From Lineus longissimus (Eukaryota > Nemertea > Pilidiophora > Heteronemertea > Lineidae), in NCBI RefSeq assembly GCF_910592395.1, contig NC_088319.1:6512001-6576000 (forward strand): a stretch of DNA of 64,000 nt, given 5' to 3'. Shown here piece by piece: positions 1-10,900 of the stretch. Numbering within the stretch: the first letter of the stretch is position 1; each line of letters opens with the position of its first letter. Position numbers and translations under genes: made by a program. The notes below the pieces were generated by a model. The model was not told where the DNA came from and did not search any database. It saw nothing but the letters and a program-made list of their open reading frames with translations.

Positions 1-89
1 AAGAGAGATATAATAAAGGAGAAAAGTCGAAAGTAGTAAGTATATTACTAGAAAGTAATGTCAGAAACTTTCAACTTTTGTTTAATTTT

Positions 90-302
90 CCAGGGACAAA
101 TTATCTTTGAGGACGAATTTCCAAGGGACGAACTATCCTAGGGGACATATTTTCCGGGGACGAAATTTTCCTCGGGGACGAATTTTCCAGGGATGAATTA
201 TCCTCGGGGACAAATTATCCGGGGACGAATTTTCCTCGGGGACGAATTTTCCGGGGACGAATTTGCCTAGGGGACGAGTTTTCCGGGGACGAATTTTCCT
301 AG
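90..302. repeat. Minisatellite, GGGGACGAATTTTCC-type units
   Basis: About a dozen imperfect tandem copies of a 15-18 base unit (core GGGGACGAATTTTCC, sometimes followed by TC) run through this stretch. It gives long open frames on the minus strand (PRKIRPRGKF-like), which are products of the repeat and not a gene. It lies in or beyond the last intron of the partial SPCS1 gene. Confidence 0.85.
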
Positions 303-584
303 AGCCCTCCACAGGTAAGCCAAAAAGTCCTGAACAACCAATTTTGCACCATGCACCTTTCCTCACTCTTAAACTCATCTTCTCCGCTCCTTCCTGACAC
401 AATGCGGTTGATTTCATTTAAAAATTGTCTCAAAACATACTTGATAGCACTAGGAACAAGGTTTGCCTTATCCCATCAAAATTAAGATCATCTTTTGATC
501 AATTAAGATTAAGATCATCTATTGAAGATGAAGCCACATTACCCAAAAAGGTGAGGCGAACTGACATCAAGTAAAGATACGTAC

Positions 585-671
585 CAGACATGAGAGTAGA
601 AATCCAGCACCAAGAATGTAAACTGTCTGTGAGAACTGCTGACACATGTAACCCCACACTAGGCCAACCAC
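585..671 (-). CDS. SPCS1: SPCS1 internal exon (GYMCQQFSQTVYILGAGF, second helix)
   Basis: Eighty-seven bases, phase 0 at both ends, acceptor after a T-rich tract ending CAG, donor GTACGT. The GY-x-x-QQF motif followed by a hydrophobic helix matches the second half of the SPC12 family. Confidence 0.85.
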
Positions 672-1279
672 CTGAAAAAGGTAGTCAGATTTCATCAAGA
701 AGATGAAACAATTTGAAATACAAACATATACGGTAATGCAACTGTGGACTCAAAACGAATGAGGGTTAACTTGGAAAATAACAACAGAAAGGGCTGTCAT
801 CATCAGATATAATTTTATCCTGTCTATTGAGATTTCTTCACCAGAATCAACCACTAAAAAGAGTGGTATTTGCTAAAATATCCTGCAGAAGGGATTTTAT
901 GCCTTTCGCCATAAAGTGGCAAATTTTTCGAACCATTTAAGCATAATTGCTTGTAACCAACACACCTAAACATGGCGATGTTGGGTCTCATGGCATTATC
1001 AACGGCGAACTCCCAAAGAACTCAGGACGAGTCATCTTTTGGATCATAAAACAAGGGTGAAATATGCATACATTGTACGAGTTTGGCAATGAAGTGATTG
1101 CGATTGGTTTTGAAACACGTACATGTATGCGAACGCTGCGCCATCACCAAAACGTTGGACTAGACCAAAAGCCTCAGATAATTGGGCAACCCAGGTATGG
1201 GAGAAAACAGCATACTTACAGCAAATAGGACAATGATGAATTGAAATAACCTTTCTGCCTTCTTCTGTCCTTCGAAGTC
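585..1279 (-). CDS. SPCS1: Signal peptidase complex subunit 1 (partial, two internal exons)
   Basis: Two minus-strand exons encode the first membrane part of SPCS1/SPC12, a small two-pass ER membrane subunit of the signal peptidase complex. Exon at 1220-1279 (20 codons) begins DFEGQKKAERLFQ and ends in FIIVLFA; exon at 585-671 (29 codons) reads VVGLVWGYMCQQFSQTVYIL and ends in AGFLLSCL. Both are bounded by AG acceptors and GTAAGT / GTACGT donors on the minus strand and both are phase 0, so they join cleanly. Human SPCS1 has the same order: D-Y-K-G-Q-K, first helix, GY..EQF, second helix. The final exon (LPPWP...) should lie left of base 1. The start exon (M...DF) was not found between 1280 and 4900. 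The catalytic subunits are separate proteins; SPCS1 is accessory. Confidence 0.85.
1220..1279 (-). CDS. SPCS1: SPCS1 internal exon (GQKKAERLFQ, first helix)
   Basis: Sixty bases, phase 0 at both ends. The acceptor reads TTTTTCCAG and the donor GTAAGT on the minus strand. The open frame continues into the intron as VSMLF, which is not conserved, so the splice site sets the end. Confidence 0.85.
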
Positions 1280-1528
1280 CTGGAAAAACAATGTAGGGAA
1301 ATGCAAGTCACAAGGCCTGTTCCAGGTGCATGGGCACAAAGGTAGTGAACCTACCATAAAAATTTCATAAGAGAGATATCACACTTCTGGACCAAAATTT
1401 GGTGTCAGGGGCCACCTGACATGGGGGGGGGGGGTCCTGTGTACTACAAAGTTTCAAGAGATCATAGTTCTATTGGTTAACAAATGTTCCACTGTTTTTG
1501 AAACAGGATACAGACGATGGACGGACAC

Positions 1529-1626
1529 TTCTTATAGAGACTGTTTTTTGTTAAGCGCCTTTGAACGGCCCAATATAGGACTGATAAGGGCGCTATATAG
1601 ATGTGATACATAGATAGATAGATAGG
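1529..1626 (+). mobile_element. LINE 3' tail, truncated copy
   Basis: The sequence TTAAGCGCCTTTGAACGG through GCGCTATATAGATGTGATA and a terminal (GATA)n tract is nearly identical to the tail of the LINE copy at 12038-12311. No coding part remains here. This is a dead-on-arrival copy of a CR1/L2-like non-LTR element. Confidence 0.7.
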
Positions 1627-1836
1627 CTCCCCTACGGAGCTAGCCAAAAATTAACACAAAACAAAAACAGGTTTTTCAATGCCCGAGTGACGCTGAGGAA
1701 GGTCACATGCCCGAGAAAATAAATTCATGCGAGAAACCTCCATAAATTCAGAAATCCCCCCAACAGTAGTAGTTTGAAGTGTGGCGAAATGGTGCCTCTT
1801 CGTGCGTGATCAGTCGTACCACCTGGCTATAGTTGT

Positions 1837-2254
1837 AGTTCCACCTATCATAAAAACCCCGTGTTTTTTCAAGATCCGTGTCTTCGCCGTGTGTCAAAAA
1901 ACCCGCGGCGCACTTACACCTATCAGTTGTGTTAGATAATGGTTAATAGTCCCGGCGACAGGTGCGCTGTAGGTAGGGTGCTCTCCTGTGTTTCTTTCCC
2001 ATTGGAGGGGGCGCAATACCGAGGCAACTACACCGCGCCATCTGTCGCCGGATCGTAGAACTTGCAATTACCGTGTCTATTCAGATTCCACCTATCAAAA
2101 AACCCGTGTTGAACACGGGTCTAAATTAGCCCCCGATTAGCCCCATCGAGCTCGATGGGGCTGATAGACACGGGGATTTGACACACGGGTCTATTTAGAC
2201 ACGGCAATTCATAGGTGTAAGCGCAAAAGACACGGGGATTTGATAGGTGGAAGT
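1837..2254. mobile_element. Inverted-repeat MITE
   Basis: The ends AGTTCCACCTATCA (left) and TGATAGGTGGAAGT (right) are inverted copies, and internal blocks such as CACGGGGATTTGATAGGTGG and GCCCCATCGAGCTCGATGGGG form further inverted pairs. No coding frame of note. Element class is not determined. Confidence 0.6.
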
Positions 2255-4800
2255 ACGACTTATGAGACGCCATATCGATGATGCCCTTCAAAACGGCTGG
2301 AATACCCCACTTGGGAATCCCCGGCTACATCATCGTATTCATATAATCTTAAAGCAAAAGCACTGGGCTAATCAAATAATGGAATAAAACATGCGGGTTC
2401 CTATTCTTTCTTGGTGTGAGGGAATCACTGGGGGAAACACAAGGGGAATCCCCGAATGGCGGACCTTCTGTTTCGATGCAGCAAGGTCGCCACTTGCATC
2501 TTTCTAAAGCAATCAATGAATTTTGACGATTGGATCAAATCATTCACGAAATCGATGACTCTGACGATGATTTAGGACTTCTAGATGATGGGAAATCTGA
2601 CATCGATGTCCAGGAGGTTGACCCCACCAAAATTTTGCACATCTGAATTCTTTAGTTTATTAGCTTTCTTTTTCATATATCTATACTATAATGCGCGTTG
2701 TGGCCGCTAAATAGGAGGCGATTTTTGTTTCAAAATTGGGCCTCGAAAATGCATCGAATTCTTGCAACTTTTGGTTTCGTAGGTGTGGATCATAAGTAAG
2801 AGTGTTACTGAGGGTGTCATACGTCGAATATCTTGGTGGTTTTAGAATAAATAACAACTTTTCAGAGAGCACGTCGACTGGAGAGCTCCGCTCATTCTCA
2901 AAAGCATACACAAACTTCACGCATATTCTCCCTGCCACATCAGTATTAGCTTCCAGCACGTATGTAGTGCTACACAACCTGGTCCATGGTGCAGGGTATT
3001 AGCAGGGAGATTAATGATTAGCCTATTCTATTTTAGTTTTATTCGAGAAACAGTTATGCCAGGATGGACAAAATATGTACAGTGGCCGGCGCTTGCTCTT
3101 TGATTTATTCTTTACTGACTGATGTTGTCAGTTTGAATTGTGTTCTGCATCTCTCCATGCACCTGGCTTTGATCCGACAGTGGCATTGGGTACGGGAGTG
3201 GGTAGGTGATATGCCTAATATGTGAGGGCCTTATTTGGAACAGGACCTGCTGTCACTGGTCTCAATGCATTGTGTAAAATAGCGTACTCCAATCAATCTA
3301 TTGGGGGTTGCATGTACGTGTAGATAGCAGCAATAAGTCCCTAAATGCAGTTCATTGCGTGTTTAACCTTTAATAAAACTTCAGTAACGTTAGAAATTTA
3401 ATGTAGTTCAATCATCGTGCCCATTTAACTAATGTATATTACATTTCAACTTTGCCCGCTCCATGGGTATATGCTAGTAAATATAACCAAGAATAAATAA
3501 AGTTTTTGTGAATTCTTGATATAACTTAAGTGTACAAACTAGTATACATGATTTTGAATTTAAACAATACATAAATTCAGGGGGTCCCAACTTTCAGGAT
3601 TTCCAACTGGAAGTGGAAGAGGAGGTTGTCGGACGGTACAAAACATTTTTATAGAATGCAAGTTCTGCGGCGTATCATTGCATAGCGGGAGGAGGGGGGG
3701 GGGATGGCTGGTGGTCATCCCCCAGAAAATATTGAAAGTTAGATGGCCTGAGATGTCTTCTGAATCTGAGGCATTTTCCAACGAGATTATATTATAACTT
3801 TCAGAATTGCCTGAGGCTGAGAGATCATCAGTTTCATAGTCCAAATGAGGCTATAACCACGCCCCCATCACGACAAGCGAGAACGCATCAATTATACATA
3901 TTACTCAAAGAGCGGCACCCAGAATCGTGGGCTTTGAATTGATGTGATTGGCTAGCCTATAGCCCAAGGCAGCCTTCCAATGAGGTCATGCTTCTACGAA
4001 CGCTGTATATGGAAAACAGGCTGCACTTCTTTGTTATGCTCCAGCCGACTTGTCAGTCAATGCATCCCGAGGAAATCAGGGGTTAATTAATGTTCACTGC
4101 ACTTCTCCGGCCCTGCACACAAAGACACCCCCCCCCCTCGAGACATTCGCCCTCACTTCAGACATTTGGTGAAGCAGCCTGGCCCAATGTCAATGATCGA
4201 TATGAAGTTTTGCGTTGGCTTGATTGCAGATTGCGTTTACCCTCGTACAACGTCTTGTAATGACTGTCCATTTTGAACTAAACAACGATGAAACGGCCAC
4301 AGCATGCAGCGGCCAGTAATGGCAGAGCAAAAGCCTCGTCATCATTCGTACGTCATCGTCATGTACGTCTGGCCAACACGACAAATCAACGCCAATCAAT
4401 GGCAACCATCCTTCCATGATGACCATAAGGTTCGGTTTTTCAGCTTAAATGAAATAGAATATATATATTCTTATGAGAATTTCATGTGTATCTTATTATT
4501 TACCATATGTGTAGGCAGATTTTTTATCCGATCGGGCACTAATTTCATCAGAATATCCATATTTATTGTGGTAAGTTTGATTGAAAAATGGCAAAGAAAA
4601 CCGGAAGTAATGGTTCCAAGAAATCAGAACGGCAGTAGCGAGAAAAATAATAAAAATAATAATAACTACCAGAAATATTTTCTTTAATATAAAAGCATAT
4701 AGTAAATTCGCAAAAAAATGCTGTGGATGGTTTTTGTTTCATATATAGATTTTTGCTCATAAGGTTTGTTAACTACTATTTCGGTTATGCGGATTGTTTC
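2255..4800. other. Intergenic region between SPCS1 and XRN1
   Basis: No gene recognised. A 98-codon minus-strand open frame at 2681-2977 matches nothing I know. A ~105-base repeat (4064-4170) recurs at 50.0-50.6 kb. The undiscovered first exon of SPCS1 should lie in 1280-4800. ETS-type sites CCGGAAGT (4601) and ACTTCCGG (4805) occur near the XRN1 start. Confidence 0.5.
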
Positions 4801-4804
4801 CGTT

Positions 4805-4812
4805 ACTTCCGG
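4805..4812. promoter_or_regulatory. ETS-type site upstream of XRN1
   Basis: ACTTCCGG, the reverse complement of the ETS/GABP core CCGGAAGT, lies 112 bases before the XRN1 start codon; a second core, CCGGAAGT, is at 4601-4608. Such sites are common in TATA-less housekeeping promoters. No TATA box is obvious. The transcription start is not determined. Confidence 0.35.
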
Positions 4813-4923
4813 TCAACTTGCACAATTTTCCGAATTGTTACCTCACAAACAACTCATTATTTTCATTTGTGTAACCACTAATTTCAGTTTGCTAATGTTC
4901 ACATAAGTATCTAAAATTCAAAG

Positions 4924-4998
4924 ATGGGTGTACCTAAGTTCTACCGCTGGATCAGCGAGCGGTATCCGTGTTTGAGCGAGGTTGTCAAAGAGCATCAG
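4924..4998 (+). CDS. XRN1: XRN1 exon 1 (residues 1-25)
   Basis: Starts at ATG with [15 protein letters not shown]. The free N-terminus is part of the active-site wall in XRN family enzymes, so this ATG is certain. Donor GTAAAA; ends phase 0. Any 5' non-coding exon was not identified. Confidence 0.96.
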
Positions 4999-7900
4999 GT
5001 AAAAATATAATGAAACTCATTCATTCATCTCATCACAGCATGCAGGCAGTCACACTATTTTATGGTCGGTTATATCCGCAATAAATGGAGGTTGCAATTT
5101 TTATATGGACGTTACCAATTTTATAAGGAGGTTGCAAATTTGGGAACGAGTTTACAATCCCCGATCACAGCCCAAAAAAAGGTCATCGGTTGACTAACGA
5201 ATGAAGCACCACCGTTCAATGGATTTAAAATAAATGCGATCAAACTACGTCATTTCCGATCGGGGATTGTAAATTTTAACCCAAATTTGGGTGGTAAAAT
5301 TAAAGACGTTAGAATTTATGACATTAACAAATTTAAGACGTAAGTAATTATAGACAAGGCGATTTACGGAGGTTGTGAATTAGGGTCGTATTGTTAAACA
5401 GATGTGGTTTTATACAGACGTGGTTTAATACAGACGTTGTGTTCAGTCGTATGTTTAAAAGCCGTTGGGTGGCGCTCGTGTCGGAAATGAAGGGAGTAGT
5501 TCTTGCATGCTTGGAGAACATGAATGCATTCTCGGTTCTGGGTGATAGAATTGAAAGAGTCGTTGGTGAAATAAAATTTGCTATTGAACATGAATCTGAA
5601 ATTGACGATGCTGTCAATTTTCAATTAGAAAGTGTCGTGCGTGACAGTATTGATTTGTGTGTTGGAAATGAAACCACAGAAAATATTTCGACTTTTCTTG
5701 CTGAAATTCACGGAGTATTTCGTGGTATTATCAATGATCAGCAAAGTGACGCCGGTGGGATATAATTACTAACGTCTTAAATTTGTTAATGTCATAAATT
5801 CTAACGTCTTCAATTTAACCACCCAAATTTGCAACCTCCTTATAAAATTGGTAACGTCCATATAAAAATTGCAACCTCCATTAATTGCGGATATAACCGC
5901 CCATAGTCACACACATTGATACAGTGATACACTACAGTCTGTCCTTTGCAAGATATCTTCTTTGTTTACAAAAACGATGTCATTCTGAAGGCATTAAAGT
6001 TGGCTGCGCACGCATATTCGTATCTTAACAGAGGGGATGGTCATGATGGTGCGACATAGAATATCAACGTCGCACGATCGTTCTTGGTTTCACTTTGGGG
6101 TCAACTTTGGATACGAGGAGTTTTTCCCGCCTATCTCGTGACTTGGATAATATTTTACAACAAAACTGGGATACGATTTTGTCACAAAAACAGCAGTACA
6201 TCATCGGTAAAATCATAATTTTAATGTTCTCGAGAGAAATCTCAACTGGAGTGGAGGACGGTTTTTCGCAACTTTTCTTAATGAAAACCATGTTGAATGA
6301 AGAGATACGAGAGTACGTGCACATGATGTTAACAAATTCACTGTGACGTCAGCAGATATTCATCTATTGACATTCATGACATGGCATTGCCTCTTTATCT
6401 TTTAAGCCCAATAAAAATTTCTTAGTTTATCATCCTTTTTTCCAAAGAAAGTGATGCGGGAGGGCGTTTTTATGCGGCTGTTATAAAACGTGGATTCCGC
6501 AGAAATCCTCGGAAAAATCACAAAGCCGCCAGTAAATACGCGCATGATATTTAATGATAATTATATTATACAAATAACAACAGAAATCATAAATCGGAGG
6601 CAAGAACTACCAGTTATCTGCACATTTCATCGGTCAGATTTTAATCCTCTGGAGCGCCATTCATGCCATTCCGATCGACACTTCCCTCTTTTTTTCTTGG
6701 TGTTGATAAACTTTGCATGTTATCTTCGACACCACCGTGGTTCCTTCCCTAACGGAACACATTACGAGGCTGCTTTCAAGTGTGATTGATGCCCGGATTG
6801 ATGTACGTTACGGTATATGCCTCCTTCAAATATAAGTCGATGACGAACTGAATTTTGGTCTACGAAAATGTTTTAGGACAATCTCCTTGCAGCTCGAACC
6901 TAACCAACCATATGCGACTGCACATTGGAGTCTATTTTAAGCAATCACAAAAACTTACTTCGCGGCCCGTCTAGAGTATAAGTTTATTTCAAACTACAAG
7001 GTGCTTGTGATTTACGGCGCATACAGCGCACCATATAACAGGGATTCCCAAAGACCTTGTCACCAGGAGTACTTCATGCCCACAACAATGCACACTACTA
7101 ATATGAAAAACTCTCACCTGCGGTTCAGGTAGCCACCCTGTAGCCAAGTTAGATTTTTCCGCGGAATCCGCGTTTTATAACAGCCGGTTTTTATATATAT
7201 ATATAACGAGTCTTGTATAGCGCAGTATCCGATCCATTAGGATCGCTCAAAGCGCTGCATCACTGCTCATGAAGGCTTCAGAAAAGAGGAAATGTTTCAA
7301 GGAACGTTTGAAAGGAACAATGTCTTTATGGGCACTCACAGACTCACAGACTGGTGACCATATTGATGTCAGTATCACTCATGTTCTGGTTTCTTTCTTT
7401 CTTTCTTTCTGTTCACATTTTACAAACATTATTGCGAGTGTTCTCCAAAACAGCTAAATAAACCAAAAATCTATCACCCCAAACATACCACCAAACATAA
7501 TCCCATCTAGTGTACGTCGCAAAAGACTTTTCAAAATTTGGATCATTTCGATGACTTTGAAGCGTTTTCATGCTCCGATTTTCTGATTTGTTTGAAAATC
7601 TCCTAAGCGATTCTGGTGATGTCACGTAACACGAGTTCGATTCGATGACATCACTTAAACCCGAGTTCAATCCGAGTGTTGGCATTATAAAACAGTTAAC
7701 TCGGCTTATAACTCGGCTTACTCGGTTTACGCATGCTCATTTGAAGCCACGGGCAGACCACTGATAGATTGGTTCCCGATCGACTCACTAGGGCGTATGA
7801 GACTCCCTGTAGTCCTATACTAGTAGTCCTTATATCAATGTGTTTGGTTGCCTGACGCTTGTAACGGAGTAGTGTTTTGGGGTTTCTAACGTTAGTGCAT

Positions 7901-10900
7901 TTCTATAGTATAGGCCTAGTACATGCCCATTGACATCGGACCTCTAGGTTCTGGCCACTGCCAGGGGCAGGGCCCAGGCACTGGCTGCATTGGGTACGGG
8001 GTGGGTTTTGATCAATCGTGCTGTCTGCCAGCCGTAGGCTAATACCGAAAGATGTTGGCTAGAACACCGACCAACCGGCGAAGTAACTATAATGAAATGG
8101 CCAGGGCCATTGTGCTCACCTCATGTGGTGGAAAGATGGATAAAGAGCATGGTATTGTGTCATGTAGTGTTAGGTTTGATGTAGGTCCAAGCAATTACAA
8201 TTTCCCCAAAATGGCCAATTTACAGTACATACAGTACATACAGTAGGTCAAATCAAAGAAGACCCGGGTGACTCATTGAATGGTTGTTAGAATTAGATGT
8301 ACCTATGATATAAAATTGGTGCCAATCGGGCAAGTCATTACTAGGAATATTAATGGCATTTTATAGAATTTAGGATTTGGCCCCCTCCCTGGAGGCCAAA
8401 CGGCAAATCAGATCGCACCAAACTTCGGTACCTAAGATCACCTGACCAAGGGGTACATGTGTACTTAATTTGTGATCAATAGTCATTGCAGTTAAGAAAC
8501 GTGCCATAGTTACGGCCTGACGGCGAATTTACGCCATTTGACCTCTGTGACCTTGACAAGAAGGTCAAATTAAAAACCTGTGTGACATATACTGTATGGT
8601 GGTTAGATGTACCCATGATATCAATTTGGTGGCAATCGGGCAAGAAGTTAAGGAATAATCACATTTTTAAGGTTTTTGGATTTTGCCCCCTGGTGGTCAA
8701 GTGGTGAATCATATTGGACCAAACTTCGGTCCCTGAGATCACCTGACTAAGGGGTAAATGTGTACCAAATTTGGTATCAATAGTCATTGCAGTTTAGAAA
8801 CGTGCCATCGTTACATCCTAACGGCCAATTTACACCATTTGACCTCTGTGACCTTGAAAAGGAGGTCAAATCAAAAACCCGGAGGATATATGATGCACCT
8901 TTGCTAGAAGTACCTACCATATTTTTTTCAAAATTTCCCGACTATTATTAAGGGAGATATTGCATGTTTTCACTTTTAACGTTTGGCCCCCTGGTGGCCA
9001 AACTATGAAACAAATCGGACCGAAACTTGGTCTCCAAGGTGTCATTACATAAGGGTACATGTGTACCAAGTTTCAACTCAATAGCTCTAACAGTTACGAA
9101 ACGTGCCCTGCTAACGGACGACGACGACGACGACGACGGACGACAGACGCCACGGTATGGGATAAGCTCACCTCTGCTAAGAGGTGAGCTAAAAATGAAA
9201 AAAAGTGAAGGAATCTTTTTTGCCTGGGTGAGAAACCTTCGTAAAAATTATATACTTTCGATTGTCGGTTGATCTATTTCCGGACATAGTAATTTCTCAG
9301 CTCTCGCCATAACCCCCTCCCTCTCTACGCATATGGATACCATCATCAGGTACCACTGCTTCCTCCACAATACTGGGGCCCATCAAATTTGCTGGTAAGC
9401 AAATTTCTCAGTCTAGTTTAATTTTGATTTTAATTTTTTTCTGAACAGCAACAGGTAATGGAATGAACACGAATGGCATTTTGACAGGTTTCTTGCGCAA
9501 TGCAACGTCTTCTTGCTATTTTATGGGGCCTTATGACATGTCACATGATCTGCCAGTGTACACTTGATTGGGAGACAGAAGTTTATACAATTCCTTGATA
9601 ACTCCTAAATTTTTCCTATCTCATTTTACTTCTCTTCTTATGTGAATGTATGTTTATTCATCTTTGGCAGATTCCTGATTTTGACAATCTCTACTTGGAC
9701 ATGAATGGCGTAGTCCATATGTGTTCGCATCCAGAAGATGACAATCCACATTTTAGGATCACAGAGCAGAAGATATTTGAAGATATTTTCCATTATCTTG
9801 AGGTGAGTGTGGTGAGGCATCTCATTGATGATGAGGCATTTGAGGCAGTTCGTATAAAGTGTCACTGTTATTCATGAGAGGTATAAAGAGCCACAAAGAT
9901 CAGGAGGTTATTGATGATAATGATTTTTATTGATTTATTATCAGTCACTTTACAGTTGATTTGAGAGACTGGATTATAAACTAAGAGTATTGTAAAGTTG
10001 TACTCTAACAGTGTTGAGTCGAAAGTTCTACATGCAAACGAATTCTGTTGACAAATTTTGGCTTCAAATACAGTGGAACCTCCCTTACCGGACACCTCTC
10101 TATTAAGGACAACCTCTCTATTAAGGACACTAGTTTTGATCCCTAATTGGTTGTTTCCATTCAGTTTGACCTCTCCAATCAGGACACCTCTCTATTAAGG
10201 ACAGCACTTCCCAGTCCCAAGGGTGTCCTTAATAGAGAGGTTCTAATGTACTTCAATTACTAAACAAACATACAAACATAATTCGGAAAAGAATGTTATT
10301 TCTATTGTAGGTGCTGTTCCGCATGATCAAACCTAAGAAAGTGTTCTTCATGGCTATAGATGGTGTAGCGCCAAGGGCAAAGATGAACCAGCAGAGAGGG
10401 CGGCGATTCAGGTGTGTTTAGTGCTATTCAAATGTCAAGAAAGTGTCTTGTGCCAGTTCTAGTAGAAAGTTGAAATGCCTGGAGTTCATGTATCATGTAT
10501 CCTAGGTTAAAAACAATTCTATGTTCATGGGGCAGAACTCCTTGCGATTGCCCATTATCCACAATTACATATTTGCTCCTGAGGTCCAATCTCATGTCAC
10601 CTCTGAGAAAGGTTGCTCTGTATCTGCACTGCAGCAAATGACTACTAGTCATTCCAGTGCAATTTCGTCAGAGACGATGGCATGACGTGAAATTAGTGGT
10701 AAAATGAAGTAATAGCAATATGTGACTCGTCACACCAAAACCAGGCGCATGTCGCACAGAAGATGAGCCTAAATGACACCAGAAGATAATGGGAGAAATT
10801 GATGTGCTCATATTTCACAAAAGGCAGACAATAGAGAAATGAACAAACAGTCCGTCTCAACCTGCCAAGCTCAGAGCGACATGCGCCTGGTTTTGCTGTG

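Larger units (their letters stand above)
5061..5905. mobile_element. TIR element with 145-bp arms and an internal 124-codon ORF
   Basis: Right arm 5761-5905 is the inverted copy of left arm 5061-5352 (outer end TATGGKCGGTTATATCCGC), the left arm being lengthened by a nested insertion at 5145-5281. An 8-base AGTCACAC occurs at 5048-5055 and 5905-5912 as a possible target duplication. The centre holds a single frame 5391-5765. Confidence 0.75.

Noticed and set aside
133-417. 94-codon minus frame at the left edge
   Set aside because: Its repetitive KIRPRGKF pattern is translation of the minisatellite.
2681-2977. 98-codon minus frame
   Set aside because: No homologue recognised, no splice context, and the opposite strand is also open; not enough to call a gene.
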